In this document: positions 1 to 8,484 of the stretch, piece by piece | How the letters are laid out: every line of letters starts with the position of its first letter | Position numbering within the stretch: position 1 is the first letter of the stretch | Source of the DNA: Sphingobacterium sp. GVS05A | Lineage (GTDB): Bacteria > Bacteroidota > Bacteroidia > Sphingobacteriales > Sphingobacteriaceae | Reading direction: 5' to 3' | DNA length: 64,000 nucleotides | Assembly: GCF_019969845.1 (NCBI RefSeq) | Contig: NZ_JAHXYR010000009.1 | Span: 248,001 to 312,000, forward strand | The notes under the pieces: model-generated | Told to the model about the DNA's origin: nothing | The model's database searches: none | What the model saw: the letters and a program-made list of their open reading frames with translations, nothing else | Translations under genes and position numbers: made by a program

Positions 1-1
1 C

Positions 2-964
2 AATAGAAAACTCGATGGATCATTCTCCTATTTTTGGAGACAAACAAGAGGAACTTATGGGGTAGTCATTCAACCAGGTGTATTTGGTATTGGAAGCCCG
101 AGTACTAATATTGGCGATTTTGATTCTTGGGGCTGGGAACTGAGCTTAAATTGGCGTGATAAGATAGGGGAGGATTTCAATTATTCTATTGGTGCTAACT
201 TATCTGATAATAACAATAAAGTTGTTAAATTTTTAAATAGAACCAATGTAAGTAATGGTGTCGCTTCCCTTTTAGAAGGATATTCTAAAAACTCAATTTT
301 TGGATACCGTACGGATGGTTACTTCCAAAATGCTGATGAGATAAAAAATAACCAGGTAAATCATCAAAACCCTAATTTGGGGCCTGGAGATATTCGCTAT
401 GTTGATGTAAATGGTGATGGAATTATTTCCTCTGGCAAAGGTAACTTAGAAGATCCAGGTGATTTAGTATACCTCGGTACTCAAAATCCAAGATATTCTT
501 TCGGATTGAATCTAGGTTTTAATTATAAAGGATTTGATTTTAGTGCATTTATTCAAGGTGTTGGGAAAAGAGAGTTTTTACTACCTTCCGTTTTGACCCT
601 TCCTTATGTTGAAAGCTGGCGGCAGGCCTGGGCCATCCATAAAGATTACTGGACGCCAGAAAATCCAAATGCAATGTTCCCAAGACCAGTTATGGGTGGG
701 GGAAGTAATACAAGGATTTCCGATAAATGGGTAGTCAATGGTGCCTATGCACGCATGAAAAATATCCAATTGGGCTATACCTTACCAAAGGAATTGACGA
801 CAAGAGCGAAAATAGAACGTTTAAGAGTCTTTTTCTCCGGCGAAGATCTATTTGAATTTAAAAAATCATGGAACCCTTATTATGATCCTGAAACGCCAAA
901 TGGACAGGCATTCGGATATCCATTTTTCCGTTCATTCACATTAGGGGTAAATGTTACGTTTTAA
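2..964 (+). CDS. SusC-like TonB-dependent outer-membrane receptor, C-terminal part
   Basis: The reading frame is open from base 2, so the gene is cut by the window edge and only about 320 C-terminal residues are present. The sequence is that of the last beta-strands of a SusC/RagA-type TonB-dependent transporter: alternating aromatic/polar strands (SFSYFWRQ, WGWELSLNWRD), the loop with DVNGDG and a final strand ending in FTLGVNVTF with a terminal aromatic residue, as expected for BamA-assembled barrels. SusC proteins import oligosaccharides across the outer membrane with a SusD lid lipoprotein. susD starts 13 bases after this stop, which supports the assignment. The transported glycan cannot be read from this part alone; the enzymes downstream suggest a uronic-acid polymer. 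Confidence 0.93.
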   Translation, partial: NRKLDGSFSYFWRQTRGTYGVVIQPGVFGIGSPSTNIGDFDSWGWELSLNWRDKIGEDFNYSIGANLSDNNNKVVKFLNRTNVSNGVASLLEGYSKNSIFGYRTDGYFQNADEIKNNQVNHQNPNLGPGDIRYVDVNGDGIISSGKGNLEDPGDLVYLGTQNPRYSFGLNLGFNYKGFDFSAFIQGVGKREFLLPSVLTLPYVESWRQAWAIHKDYWTPENPNAMFPRPVMGGGSNTRISDKWVVNGAYARMKNIQLGYTLPKELTTRAKIERLRVFFSGEDLFEFKKSWNPYYDPETPNGQAFGYPFFRSFTLGVNVTF

Positions 965-977
965 AACCTGGGAAATT

Positions 978-2666
978 ATGAAAATCGAAATAAATAAATC
1001 AAAAACCATTATAAAGAGAGTTGCAAAATTGGGAGTCCTAATCGCGTCGGCCAATATCCTATTTTCATCATGTATGAAGGATTTAGATAATAAGATAGAT
1101 GAGACTAGGGTGACGGATGCGTCTTTTTGGAAAACCGAACAGCACTTGCTGATGGGGGTAAATTATCTTTATACCTTCTTGCCAGGAATAGGCGAAAATA
1201 GCGCCGCAAATTGGACTGATGATTCTCGTTCTACAGGTAACAATTCGATCAGCGATGGATCCCGCTTGGTGCCTAATGGTAGCGGAGATTATACAAGTAA
1301 TTATCAGCTAATCCGCGCAGTAAATACTGTCTTGGAAAAGGCAGAAAAGATGTCGCTAGACGCAGTTGTTATAACGAAATATAGCGCTGAAGCACGATTT
1401 TTTAGAGCTTATGCTTATGGCGAATTGCTCAAGAGATTTGGAGGAATGCCGATCATAACCCGTACCATGGACCTTGGGGATGAATTGCTTCAAGCGCCAA
1501 GAGGAACACGTGATGAAGTTGTCAATCTGATTTATAGTGACCTGGATTATGCGATCCAAAATTTACCTGAGGCCAGTGCGACAAAATCCACCGATTACGG
1601 CCGAATCAATAAAAGTGTTGCACAGGCGCTTAAGGTTAGACTTGCACTTTTTGAAGGAACTTTTGAAAAGTATCATCAATTTGGAGATGCTAAAAAACAC
1701 CTGACATTAGCGAAAAATACGGCCAATGATATTATTTCAACAGGTTATTTTAAGCTTTTTACTTATGGAGCTAACCCAGAAAAGAGTTATTATTATCTTT
1801 TTCAAAAAGAAGGAAACGGTTATGCAAATAAGGAAGTCATATTACCCCGTTTATATGGGAAAGATATGACGGATAGAATCTCGACACATAATTATAGCCG
1901 GAATATAGAGCAAGGGGCGATTACACCTACACGTTATTTAGTGGACGCTTACTTGTATATTGATGGTTTACCTAGAGAGGGTGCGAATAGATCACCTTAT
2001 TATAAACCAAGTGTAAGCACATTAACGGAGTTTGAAAATAGAGATCCTCGTCTGGCAATGACTGTTTTTAAGACAGGAGATGCCTATATCAATGGTTCCA
2101 AATACCAGCCTATGTTTTCATTTACACAAACGGGATATAAAACCTTTAAATATTTTAATGATACAGATTGGGTGAACCAAGCGAGTTTCAATGAGCATAA
2201 AATTATTCGATATCCTGAAGTATTGTTGTCTTATGCAGAAGCAGTCTATGAACTGGATGGAAAAATTTCAGATACTGACCTGGATAAATCTTTAAATATA
2301 GTTCGCGCGCGCGCAGGCATGCCCAAATTGACGAATGCTTTTGCGACAGACCATCAGATGAATATGTTGGAGGAAATTCGAAGAGAGCGTAGAGTAGAAT
2401 TTGCAATAGAAGGTGAACACCGTTATTGGGATATTATCCGGTGGAAAATTGCAGAAAAGGTATTACCGTTGCCTACACTAGGTATTCAATTTTTCAAAGG
2501 CGAATATGCAGAACAGCCTGTTGTGAATCTTACACCTGAAGGTTATGTGATTGCACAGACAGCAGCAACTCGGAAATTTGATCCCGCTCGTGATTATCTC
2601 TGGCCGCTTCCTATCTCAGAATTGTCCTTAAATCCGAATCTGGTGCAGAATCCGGTATGGAAATAG
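978..2666 (+). CDS. SusD/RagB family starch-binding-like outer-membrane lipoprotein
   Basis: 562-residue SusD-family lipoprotein that should cap the SusC channel and bind glycan at the cell surface. The start at 978 was preferred to an in-frame ATG at 951 inside susC, because it gives a normal basic N-terminus, a hydrophobic segment and a lipobox-like FSSC with lipidated Cys32, followed by acidic residues (KDLDN) like the surface-export signal of Bacteroidota lipoproteins. Typical SusD landmarks are AEARFFRAYAYGELLKRFGG in the TPR-like N-terminal half and RRERRVEFAIEGEHRYWDI near the C-terminus. The gene lies directly after the susC end and is surely co-transcribed with it. Ligand unknown. 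Confidence 0.95.
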   Translation: MKIEINKSKTIIKRVAKLGVLIASANILFSSCMKDLDNKIDETRVTDASFWKTEQHLLMGVNYLYTFLPGIGENSAANWTDDSRSTGNNSISDGSRLVPNGSGDYTSNYQLIRAVNTVLEKAEKMSLDAVVITKYSAEARFFRAYAYGELLKRFGGMPIITRTMDLGDELLQAPRGTRDEVVNLIYSDLDYAIQNLPEASATKSTDYGRINKSVAQALKVRLALFEGTFEKYHQFGDAKKHLTLAKNTANDIISTGYFKLFTYGANPEKSYYYLFQKEGNGYANKEVILPRLYGKDMTDRISTHNYSRNIEQGAITPTRYLVDAYLYIDGLPREGANRSPYYKPSVSTLTEFENRDPRLAMTVFKTGDAYINGSKYQPMFSFTQTGYKTFKYFNDTDWVNQASFNEHKIIRYPEVLLSYAEAVYELDGKISDTDLDKSLNIVRARAGMPKLTNAFATDHQMNMLEEIRRERRVEFAIEGEHRYWDIIRWKIAEKVLPLPTLGIQFFKGEYAEQPVVNLTPEGYVIAQTAATRKFDPARDYLWPLPISELSLNPNLVQNPVWK

Positions 2667-2820
2667 TAATTAAGATGTAACAAAGTTATGGATCAATCGC
2701 TCTGGCAAACGATTGCACGGGCGATTGATTCTTTTTAGCTTGTTTTTCTATATTAAAATAAAGATTTTTAGTGTTTTATGTGCGCTTGTAGCGTGCACAT
2801 TTACTTATAAACCATTATCG

Positions 2821-4089
2821 ATGAAGAGAAGATCTGTATTAAAATTGTTAGGCGGTGCTGGCGTTGGTGCATTGACGGCCTCGTTGCCAATGGGGGCGAA
2901 GGCAAGTGTTTTATCCGATGAAAGTATAAGTTATGCTGGGAATGACCGTGCTTATTGGGTTTCAATACTAAGCAAGATGGCCACACCTATATTGGATAAT
3001 ATCAGTAAACAGCAATGGCGCAAAAAGATGCCGATGGAGGTCAGTCCTACTTTTGACAGTAGAGATCCGGGAGTTGGTTATCTCGAGGCTTTCGGTCGAT
3101 TGCTGGCAGGCATGGCACCTTGGCTGGCTTTAGCTGATGACAGCACTGAAGAGGGGAAATTACGTAAGAAATTACGTGATCAAGCCTTATTGGGTATTCA
3201 ATATGGTGTAGATCCTAAATCTCCGGACTATTTTACATGGCGCGGTCCCTCATCGCAGACACTAGTAGATGCTGCACATCTAGCCCTTGCGTTCCTGAGA
3301 GCACCCAAAGCACTTTGGGAACCATTGGATCAGGTAACAAAGAAAAGGGTTGTCGAAGAATTCAAACTATTACGTAAGATTAAACCTAATGAAAGTAACT
3401 GGTTGCTTTTTGCTGCAATGACAGAAACTTTCCTATATAGTGCTGGCGAGGAATGTGCGCGTGAGAAAATAGACTACGCGGTCAATAAATTTGATCAGGA
3501 ATGGTATGTTGGTGATGGTTGGTATAGTGATGGGGCTCGTTTTAGCTTTGACCATTACAATGGCTATGTGATCCATTGCATGCAGGTCGAATCACTTCGT
3601 CATAATATCTCCGCTGGTGGAAAATACAAAGAAATGTATGAACGTGCCTATAAACGCATGCAGCGTTATGCACATCATTTAGAACGGATGATATCGCCTG
3701 AAGGATACTATGTGGTTGTAGGACGTTCGTCTACCTACAAGAATGCAGCGTTTCAACCTTTGGCAACTGTAGCCTTAGAAAATAAGTTGCCGGACGATAT
3801 TTCAAAAGGTCAAGTGAGGGCAGCCCTGACGGCAGTACTCAGACATATCTATATTGACAAAACTTTCGCTCCGTCAGGATGGCTGCGTATGGGGGTGGTT
3901 GGAGACCAGCAGTCAAATTTGGCCGACTATTATACCAACGCCGGATCAATGTATGTGGCATCGTTGTCGTTCCTACCCTTAGGATTACCCGCTACGGATG
4001 AGTTCTGGACATGTGTCCCACAGAAATGGACATCACAGAAATGCTGGAATGCGGAACAGTTTCCGAAAGATTATTACGTCAGTTACTAA
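2821..4089 (+). CDS. DUF2264 family protein with twin-arginine-like signal (putative glucuronidase-type glycoside hydrolase)
   Basis: 422 residues. The start at 2821 was chosen over an upstream in-frame start at 2713 because it opens with MKRRSVLKLLGG, a twin-arginine-like motif, followed by a hydrophobic stretch and a small-residue cleavage zone (MGAKAS). The remainder is a DUF2264 domain, recognisable from YLEAFGRLLAGMAPWL and GDGWYSDGARFSFDHYNGYV. From family knowledge, DUF2264 proteins form an alpha/alpha barrel and some are classed as glycoside hydrolase family 154 acting on glucuronic acid; this recollection was not checked. The position between susD and a GH88 gene supports a role in uronate glycan breakdown. 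A second copy follows at 5822. Confidence 0.85.
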   Translation: MKRRSVLKLLGGAGVGALTASLPMGAKASVLSDESISYAGNDRAYWVSILSKMATPILDNISKQQWRKKMPMEVSPTFDSRDPGVGYLEAFGRLLAGMAPWLALADDSTEEGKLRKKLRDQALLGIQYGVDPKSPDYFTWRGPSSQTLVDAAHLALAFLRAPKALWEPLDQVTKKRVVEEFKLLRKIKPNESNWLLFAAMTETFLYSAGEECAREKIDYAVNKFDQEWYVGDGWYSDGARFSFDHYNGYVIHCMQVESLRHNISAGGKYKEMYERAYKRMQRYAHHLERMISPEGYYVVVGRSSTYKNAAFQPLATVALENKLPDDISKGQVRAALTAVLRHIYIDKTFAPSGWLRMGVVGDQQSNLADYYTNAGSMYVASLSFLPLGLPATDEFWTCVPQKWTSQKCWNAEQFPKDYYVSY

Positions 4090-4121
4090 TTCCTTGTTCT
4101 TTTATTCATAATCTAAATACT

Positions 4122-4475
4122 AAAAAAATAGAGATACTAGGTAGGTCTTAGACTCTTATTAAGTAAAAACTTAATACGCAGGTCTCAATACTAAATAGGC
4201 AAAAGGTAGAAATTAAAAAAATAGAGATACTAGGTAGGTCTTAGACTCTTATTAAGTAAAAACTTAATACGCAGGTCTCAATACTAAATAGGCAAAAGGT
4301 AGAAATTAAAAAAATAGAGATACTAGGTAGGTCTTAGACTCTTATTAAGTAAAAACTTAATACGCAGGTCTCAATACTAAATAGGCAAAAGGTAGAAATT
4401 AAAAAAATAGAGATACTAGGTAAGTCTTAGACTTGTATAAGTAAAATCTTGATACTCATATCTCAATACTCAATA
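4122..4475 (+). repeat. 93-bp tandem repeat, three near-identical copies plus a diverged fourth
   Basis: The string gagatactaggta recurs at 4131, 4224, 4317 and 4410, an exact 93-base spacing. The first three units look identical over their length; the fourth, from 4410, diverges after about 20 bases and runs up to the GH88 start codon. Each full unit holds a perfect inverted repeat, attaagt-aaaa-acttaat, and ends in ggtctcaatactaaatag. There is no open reading frame. The array fills the 391-base gap between the first DUF2264 gene and the GH88 gene, so it lies in that gene's leader or promoter region. Confidence 0.95.
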
Positions 4476-4480
4476 CTAAT

Positions 4481-5755
4481 ATGAAGATACAACACTATAT
4501 TACAGGAGCTTTAATGATTGGGCTTGGCGTACAAGCAATATCATGTTCTAGTCAGAAGAATTTAACAACAGCCAAATTAGGACTGAACAAAGAATTTGTC
4601 AAAACCAATCTTGAAGATGCACATAAACAGATTAACTATCTAGCTTCGTCCATCCAGGAGTCGGATATTCCTACCACCTTTAAAGATGGGAAATATGTCA
4701 ATTGGGGCTCTAGCTGGTGGTGTTCCGGATTTTATCCGGGTACTGTGCTCTATCTTTATGAATATACAAAAGATGAGAAGTTGTTGGATGAGGCAAAACG
4801 AAAACTAAAACATTTAGAAAAGGAGAAAAATAATAAAGGAACACATGATCTTGGGTTTATGCTTTATTGTAGTTTCGGTAATGCATTACGGTTGACAGGT
4901 GATTCTACAGCATATAAAGGCGTGTTAAGTACAGGTGCTGCTTCATTGGCAACACGCTTTCATGAAGCTCCAAAAACAATCCGCTCATGGGATGGCGGTA
5001 AGAATTGGGACGGGCAACCGTGGACATATCCAGTTATTATTGATAATATGATGAATCTGGAATTTTTGACCGAAGTGTCCAAAATGACAGGAGACAAAAG
5101 ATTTCGGGATATTGCCATACGGCATGCAAATACGACAATGGTCAACCATTATCGAAAAGACTACAGTTCTTACCACGTGGTAGATTATAATCCGGATAAT
5201 GGAAGTATAATCTCAAGAAAAACTGCACAAGGAGCATTCGATGAGTCTGCATGGGCAAGGGGACAAGCTTGGGGATTATATGGATATACAATGATGTACC
5301 GCGAAACAGGTGAAAAGAAATACCTGGAACAAGCACGGAATATCGCTAAGTTTTACCTTAATCATCCCAATCTTCCAAAGGATCTGATTCCGTATTGGGA
5401 TATGGATCAAAATAAATTGACCAGGGAAAGTAAGTATTATAATCAAAAGGATCTACGTGATGTTTCTACTGCTGCGGTTACAGCTTCCGCATTGTTAGAA
5501 TTGGCACAATATACAAAGGGCAGTGAAAGTCAATTGTACATTTCCAAAGGTGAGCAGATGTTAAAGTCACTTTCCTCTAAACCATACAAAGCGGACTACA
5601 AAGAAGCTGGGGGTTACATATTGAAACATAGTGTCGGTTCTATTCCGCATAAAACGGAGGTAGATGTGCCATTGACTTATGCCGATTATTATTACGTAGA
5701 GGCATTGATCAGATATGACCGAATGCTCAATGGCGAAAAAGTGATCAAACAATAG
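4481..5755 (+). CDS. Glycoside hydrolase family 88 unsaturated glucuronyl hydrolase, lipoprotein
   Basis: 424 residues. The N-terminus carries a lipoprotein signal with lipobox AISC and Cys22. The rest is a GH88 (alpha/alpha)6 barrel: THDLGFMLY with Asp123 and VIIDNMMNLEFL with Asp188 match the two catalytic aspartates of unsaturated glucuronyl hydrolases, and WARGQAWGLYGYTMMYRETG is a family hallmark. The enzyme removes the 4,5-unsaturated uronate left at the non-reducing end by polysaccharide lyases, through hydration of the double bond. No lyase gene is visible here; it would be expected upstream of the window or elsewhere. It sits between two DUF2264 genes in the polysaccharide utilisation locus. 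Confidence 0.92.
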   Translation: MKIQHYITGALMIGLGVQAISCSSQKNLTTAKLGLNKEFVKTNLEDAHKQINYLASSIQESDIPTTFKDGKYVNWGSSWWCSGFYPGTVLYLYEYTKDEKLLDEAKRKLKHLEKEKNNKGTHDLGFMLYCSFGNALRLTGDSTAYKGVLSTGAASLATRFHEAPKTIRSWDGGKNWDGQPWTYPVIIDNMMNLEFLTEVSKMTGDKRFRDIAIRHANTTMVNHYRKDYSSYHVVDYNPDNGSIISRKTAQGAFDESAWARGQAWGLYGYTMMYRETGEKKYLEQARNIAKFYLNHPNLPKDLIPYWDMDQNKLTRESKYYNQKDLRDVSTAAVTASALLELAQYTKGSESQLYISKGEQMLKSLSSKPYKADYKEAGGYILKHSVGSIPHKTEVDVPLTYADYYYVEALIRYDRMLNGEKVIKQ

Positions 5756-5821
5756 AGGCATTATCTATGGGTAACGGGTGAGGGGAACTAATTCCATTTT
5801 AAAATAACTAATTCCAGTAAT

Positions 5822-7093
5822 ATGAACTATAAAAAATTAGTCATTATCATATTATTAGTGCCACAGGTATTATTTGCTCAAAACAAAGAGGAAAATAATG
5901 GTCTACAGCAGCGGGCATATTTGGTAAAAACGCTTACCAAAATTGCTGATCCTGTATTAATGGCATTGAGCAAAGGTGAATTAGTTAAAACAATGCCGAT
6001 CGAATCGCGTAACAATCTGGACCGGACAGGTTGTACTTACTTGGAAGCATTCGGTCGGTTAATGGCAGGAATGGCACCTTGGCTTGAACTTGGACCGGAT
6101 AATACAGCCGAAGGTAAGTTGAGAAAGAGATATATCGATTTATCCATTGCCTGTATAAAAAACGCAACGGATCCCAATAATCCGGATTATATGAATTTTA
6201 GAAAGCATCCCAAAACACAAAGTCAAGCGCTGGTGGATGCTGCATTTTTAGCGCAAGCACTCTTAAGGTCTCCAAATCAACTCTGGGGTAAATTAGATGA
6301 TCAGACCAAGAAAAATGTGATCAATGCATTTAACCTGACCCGCGAAATGAATGCCTATGGCAATAACTGGGTGTTATTTAGCTCCGAAATCGAAGCCTTT
6401 TTCTTAAAATATGATAAAGTTGTCGATAAAAGTCGGTTGGACAGGGCTATTGACCTAATGGTTTCCTGGTATAAAGGCGATGGAATATACGGTGACGGCC
6501 CTAACTTTCATTACGATTATTACAATAGCTTTGTGATACATCCGATGCTTTTAGAAACTAGTCTGGAACTGAAGAATGCTAATTTGGATATAGCAAACCT
6601 CTATCCGATATTCCTAGATCGCGCCAGAAGATACGCGACCATACAAGAACGTTTAATCTCTCCAGAAGGAACTTATCCACCAGTAGGACGTTCATTGAGT
6701 TACCGTTTCGGTGCTTTTCAGCTGCTGTCGAAAATTGCATATATGCACGAATTAGAAAAACGAATCGAACCAGCTCAGGTGCGATGTGCGCTTTATACAG
6801 TAATAAAAAGACAGATTGAAATGCCAGGTACTTTTAATAGCTCCGGTTGGTTAAATATTGGTTTTGCGGGTCATCAACCGGAAGTGGGCGAAACCTATGT
6901 TTCTACAGGAAGTGAATATTTATGCTCAGAAGCCTTTATTATTCTGGGCTTACCGCCAAACGATCCGCTATGGACTGCCCCTGATGCAAGTTGGACAGCT
7001 AAAAAGGCATGGAATGGTGAAACAATGATTATAGATCATACGTTGACTCCGGATATTATTGGAGCAGATGTTTACAAAGAGCGGAAGAAATAA
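5822..7093 (+). CDS. DUF2264 family protein, secreted paralogue (putative glucuronidase-type glycoside hydrolase)
   Basis: 423 residues with a Sec-type signal peptide (hydrophobic IIIILLVPQVLF, probable cleavage after FAQ). It is a paralogue of the protein at 2821: both contain YLEAFGRL.AGMAPWLE, a GDG.Y.DG segment and a Tyr-rich segment before VIH. Here the loop reads GDGIYGDGPNFHYDYYNSF. Alpha/alpha-barrel uronidase activity is the likely function by family association (DUF2264; GH154 as I recall). It lies 66 bases after the GH88 gene and is likely in the same transcript. The different export signals of the two copies (Tat-like against Sec) suggest they may not be redundant. Confidence 0.85.
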   Translation: MNYKKLVIIILLVPQVLFAQNKEENNGLQQRAYLVKTLTKIADPVLMALSKGELVKTMPIESRNNLDRTGCTYLEAFGRLMAGMAPWLELGPDNTAEGKLRKRYIDLSIACIKNATDPNNPDYMNFRKHPKTQSQALVDAAFLAQALLRSPNQLWGKLDDQTKKNVINAFNLTREMNAYGNNWVLFSSEIEAFFLKYDKVVDKSRLDRAIDLMVSWYKGDGIYGDGPNFHYDYYNSFVIHPMLLETSLELKNANLDIANLYPIFLDRARRYATIQERLISPEGTYPPVGRSLSYRFGAFQLLSKIAYMHELEKRIEPAQVRCALYTVIKRQIEMPGTFNSSGWLNIGFAGHQPEVGETYVSTGSEYLCSEAFIILGLPPNDPLWTAPDASWTAKKAWNGETMIIDHTLTPDIIGADVYKERKK

Positions 7094-7364
7094 CAAACAC
7101 AATAAAAATGAAAACAAACTAAAAACCTTGGGAAAGGAAAAGATCATTGATATTGCTATTCAAACAGGATAAGAAAATAATCCTGGAAGAATTGGAACGA
7201 CCATTACATATATTTTCATTGGGATAAGCGATCGATTCGGTTTATCCTGTTAGTAACTAACATGAAAGGAGGTTGCCTATGGCGTATTGAAAGCGGAGAT
7301 TTATTTTTTGATACGCTGTAAAAAGCTTATCGTTTCTTCAATTATTTATAAACAATTTTAAATT
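7094..7364. other. Gap with possible gene relic at the end of the polysaccharide locus
   Basis: The 271 bases hold no full gene. On the plus strand, a frame of 46 codons from about 7178 to a TAA at 7320 reads like ordinary protein (SWKNWNDHYIYFHWD, later GGCLWRIESGDLFFDTL) but has no good start. It may be the tail of a decayed gene. The stretch before 7365 is A/T-rich and probably holds the promoter of the next gene. Confidence 0.35.
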
Positions 7365-7835
7365 ATGTTAAAAAAATCTTTTATAGTAGCATTTATGCTA
7401 TTGATAAGCGTTAGCTTATTGGTTCAAGCGCGAGATCATGGAACCACAAATCTTGTTAAGGGTTCGAAAGCAGCAAATAAAACTTTAACGACTCATCTCT
7501 CCAACAAAAAGGTAGCAGGTAAAAGTACAGCGAACCTTAGCGATACCTTTGAGTTTTATGTCTGGAATTTTACTAGTTCACCTATTTATTTAACTTTTAG
7601 CCCCAATTTTTCTGGTGGTTCAACTCAACATGTTACTGTTCCGGCAAATACACGGGGATATACTGTTAATTTACAGAGAGGAAGCCATTATATCTATGCA
7701 AGCTGCCCATATGGACTGTCTATGCGATATATGATGAGTTGCGGTTATTCTGGCTCAGGACAATACTATACTTTTGAAAATGTCGTTTTGTCTGATACCC
7801 AGGGATGTACTTCTTTGGATATAGAAAACGAATAA
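7365..7835 (+). CDS. Small secreted protein of unknown function
   Basis: 156 residues with a clear signal peptide: MLKKSF, a hydrophobic core (FMLLISVSLLV) and a cut probably after VQA. The mature part starts with a Ser/Thr/Lys-rich linker to about residue 62 and continues with a compact, aromatic-rich domain (EFYVWNFTSSPIYLTF, PANTRGYTVNLQ, GSHYIYASCPYG, SCGYSGSGQYYTF) of beta type, with three cysteines. I recognise no family. It has its own upstream A/T-rich region and a strong terminator straight after, so it is probably a single-gene unit. Confidence 0.75.
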   Translation: MLKKSFIVAFMLLISVSLLVQARDHGTTNLVKGSKAANKTLTTHLSNKKVAGKSTANLSDTFEFYVWNFTSSPIYLTFSPNFSGGSTQHVTVPANTRGYTVNLQRGSHYIYASCPYGLSMRYMMSCGYSGSGQYYTFENVVLSDTQGCTSLDIENE

Positions 7836-7855
7836 TTAATAACAAGATATTTTGA

Positions 7856-7892
7856 AAACGTCTGTCTCATTTTGCTGAGGCAGGCGTTTTTT
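7856..7892 (+). terminator. Rho-independent terminator after the small secreted protein
   Basis: A stem of about 14 pairs with G-U pairs, AAACGTCTGTCTCA against TGAGGCAGGCGTTT, with a short loop and a T-run, 20 bases after the stop at 7835. Confidence 0.85.
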
Positions 7893-8484
7893 ATAGAATT
7901 TAGGATCAATTCAGCCTAAACGAATAGCTGTCTTTTAAGGGCTGTTTCAATCTCGGTACTGGTTTGACTGTTTTTCGACTATTGTTTGCTCCACTATTTA
8001 CTCGTGGCATAAATTCATTCATAATTGGTTTGACTCTTTTAAGAGGCAAGTGGGTGAAAGGCTTACCTCAACTAGTATACTTATTGTAAATTAACTGATA
8101 TAAAACAGGGATATAATAGGGAGATTATACGCTTTTATCCGAATGAGGTCCGGGTGAAGTCCGAATAAGATCCGTATAAAGTCCCTATTAAATGAAAGTA
8201 AGATCCCTAGTTGGCTCCTAATTGAAGACAATGTCTTATACTTTAGTTTTGGTATACCTTAACGGAGTTGAGGGGACTTTGTCGGTCCAAGCTATCTTGA
8301 TCTTATTTGTTGGTTTACATCTTATAATTGATATGACGGATTTCGGATTCAAGAATATTACTAAATCTTATGTAACAAGGGATGGGGATAGGCGTATAAA
8401 ATATCGTCAGAAAACGACAATATATTGTCTTTTTTTTGCATTTTGTGTCGTGGAATTTGACCAATCTGTCAATAAACTCAATAG
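7893..8484. other. Gene-poor 592-base stretch with a small minus-strand frame and short repeats
   Basis: No convincing full gene. It holds (a) a minus-strand frame 8022-7906 of 38 residues that reads like protein; (b) at about 8141-8190 a run of roughly 12-base units of the form (g)aagtccgaataa, gatccgtataaa, gtccctattaaa; (c) a palindrome GACAATATATTGTC at 8416-8429 followed by eight T, which resembles a weak terminator. The promoter of the histidine kinase at 8485 must lie in the last part. Confidence 0.6.
7906..8022 (-). pseudogene. Possible small gene or gene tail of 38 residues
   Basis: On the minus strand from an ATG at 8022 to a TGA at 7906. The product begins MNEFMPRVNSGANNSRKTVK and ends KDSYSFRLN. 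The frame stays open about 15 codons upstream of this ATG (KPFTHLPLKRVKPI) to a TGA near 8070, so it may be the tail of a longer protein that is no longer intact. The composition (Arg, Lys, Asn, Pro) is protein-like and not that of a random A/T-rich frame. No family recognised; the overlap with the terminator zone of the plus-strand gene argues for a relic. Confidence 0.3.

Noticed and set aside
2713..2820. N-terminal extension of the first DUF2264 protein
   Set aside because: The ATG at 2821 starts with a twin-arginine signal peptide; the added residues would bury it.
4122..4475. CRISPR-like array
   Set aside because: The units are contiguous 93-base copies with no unique spacers and no cas genes nearby.
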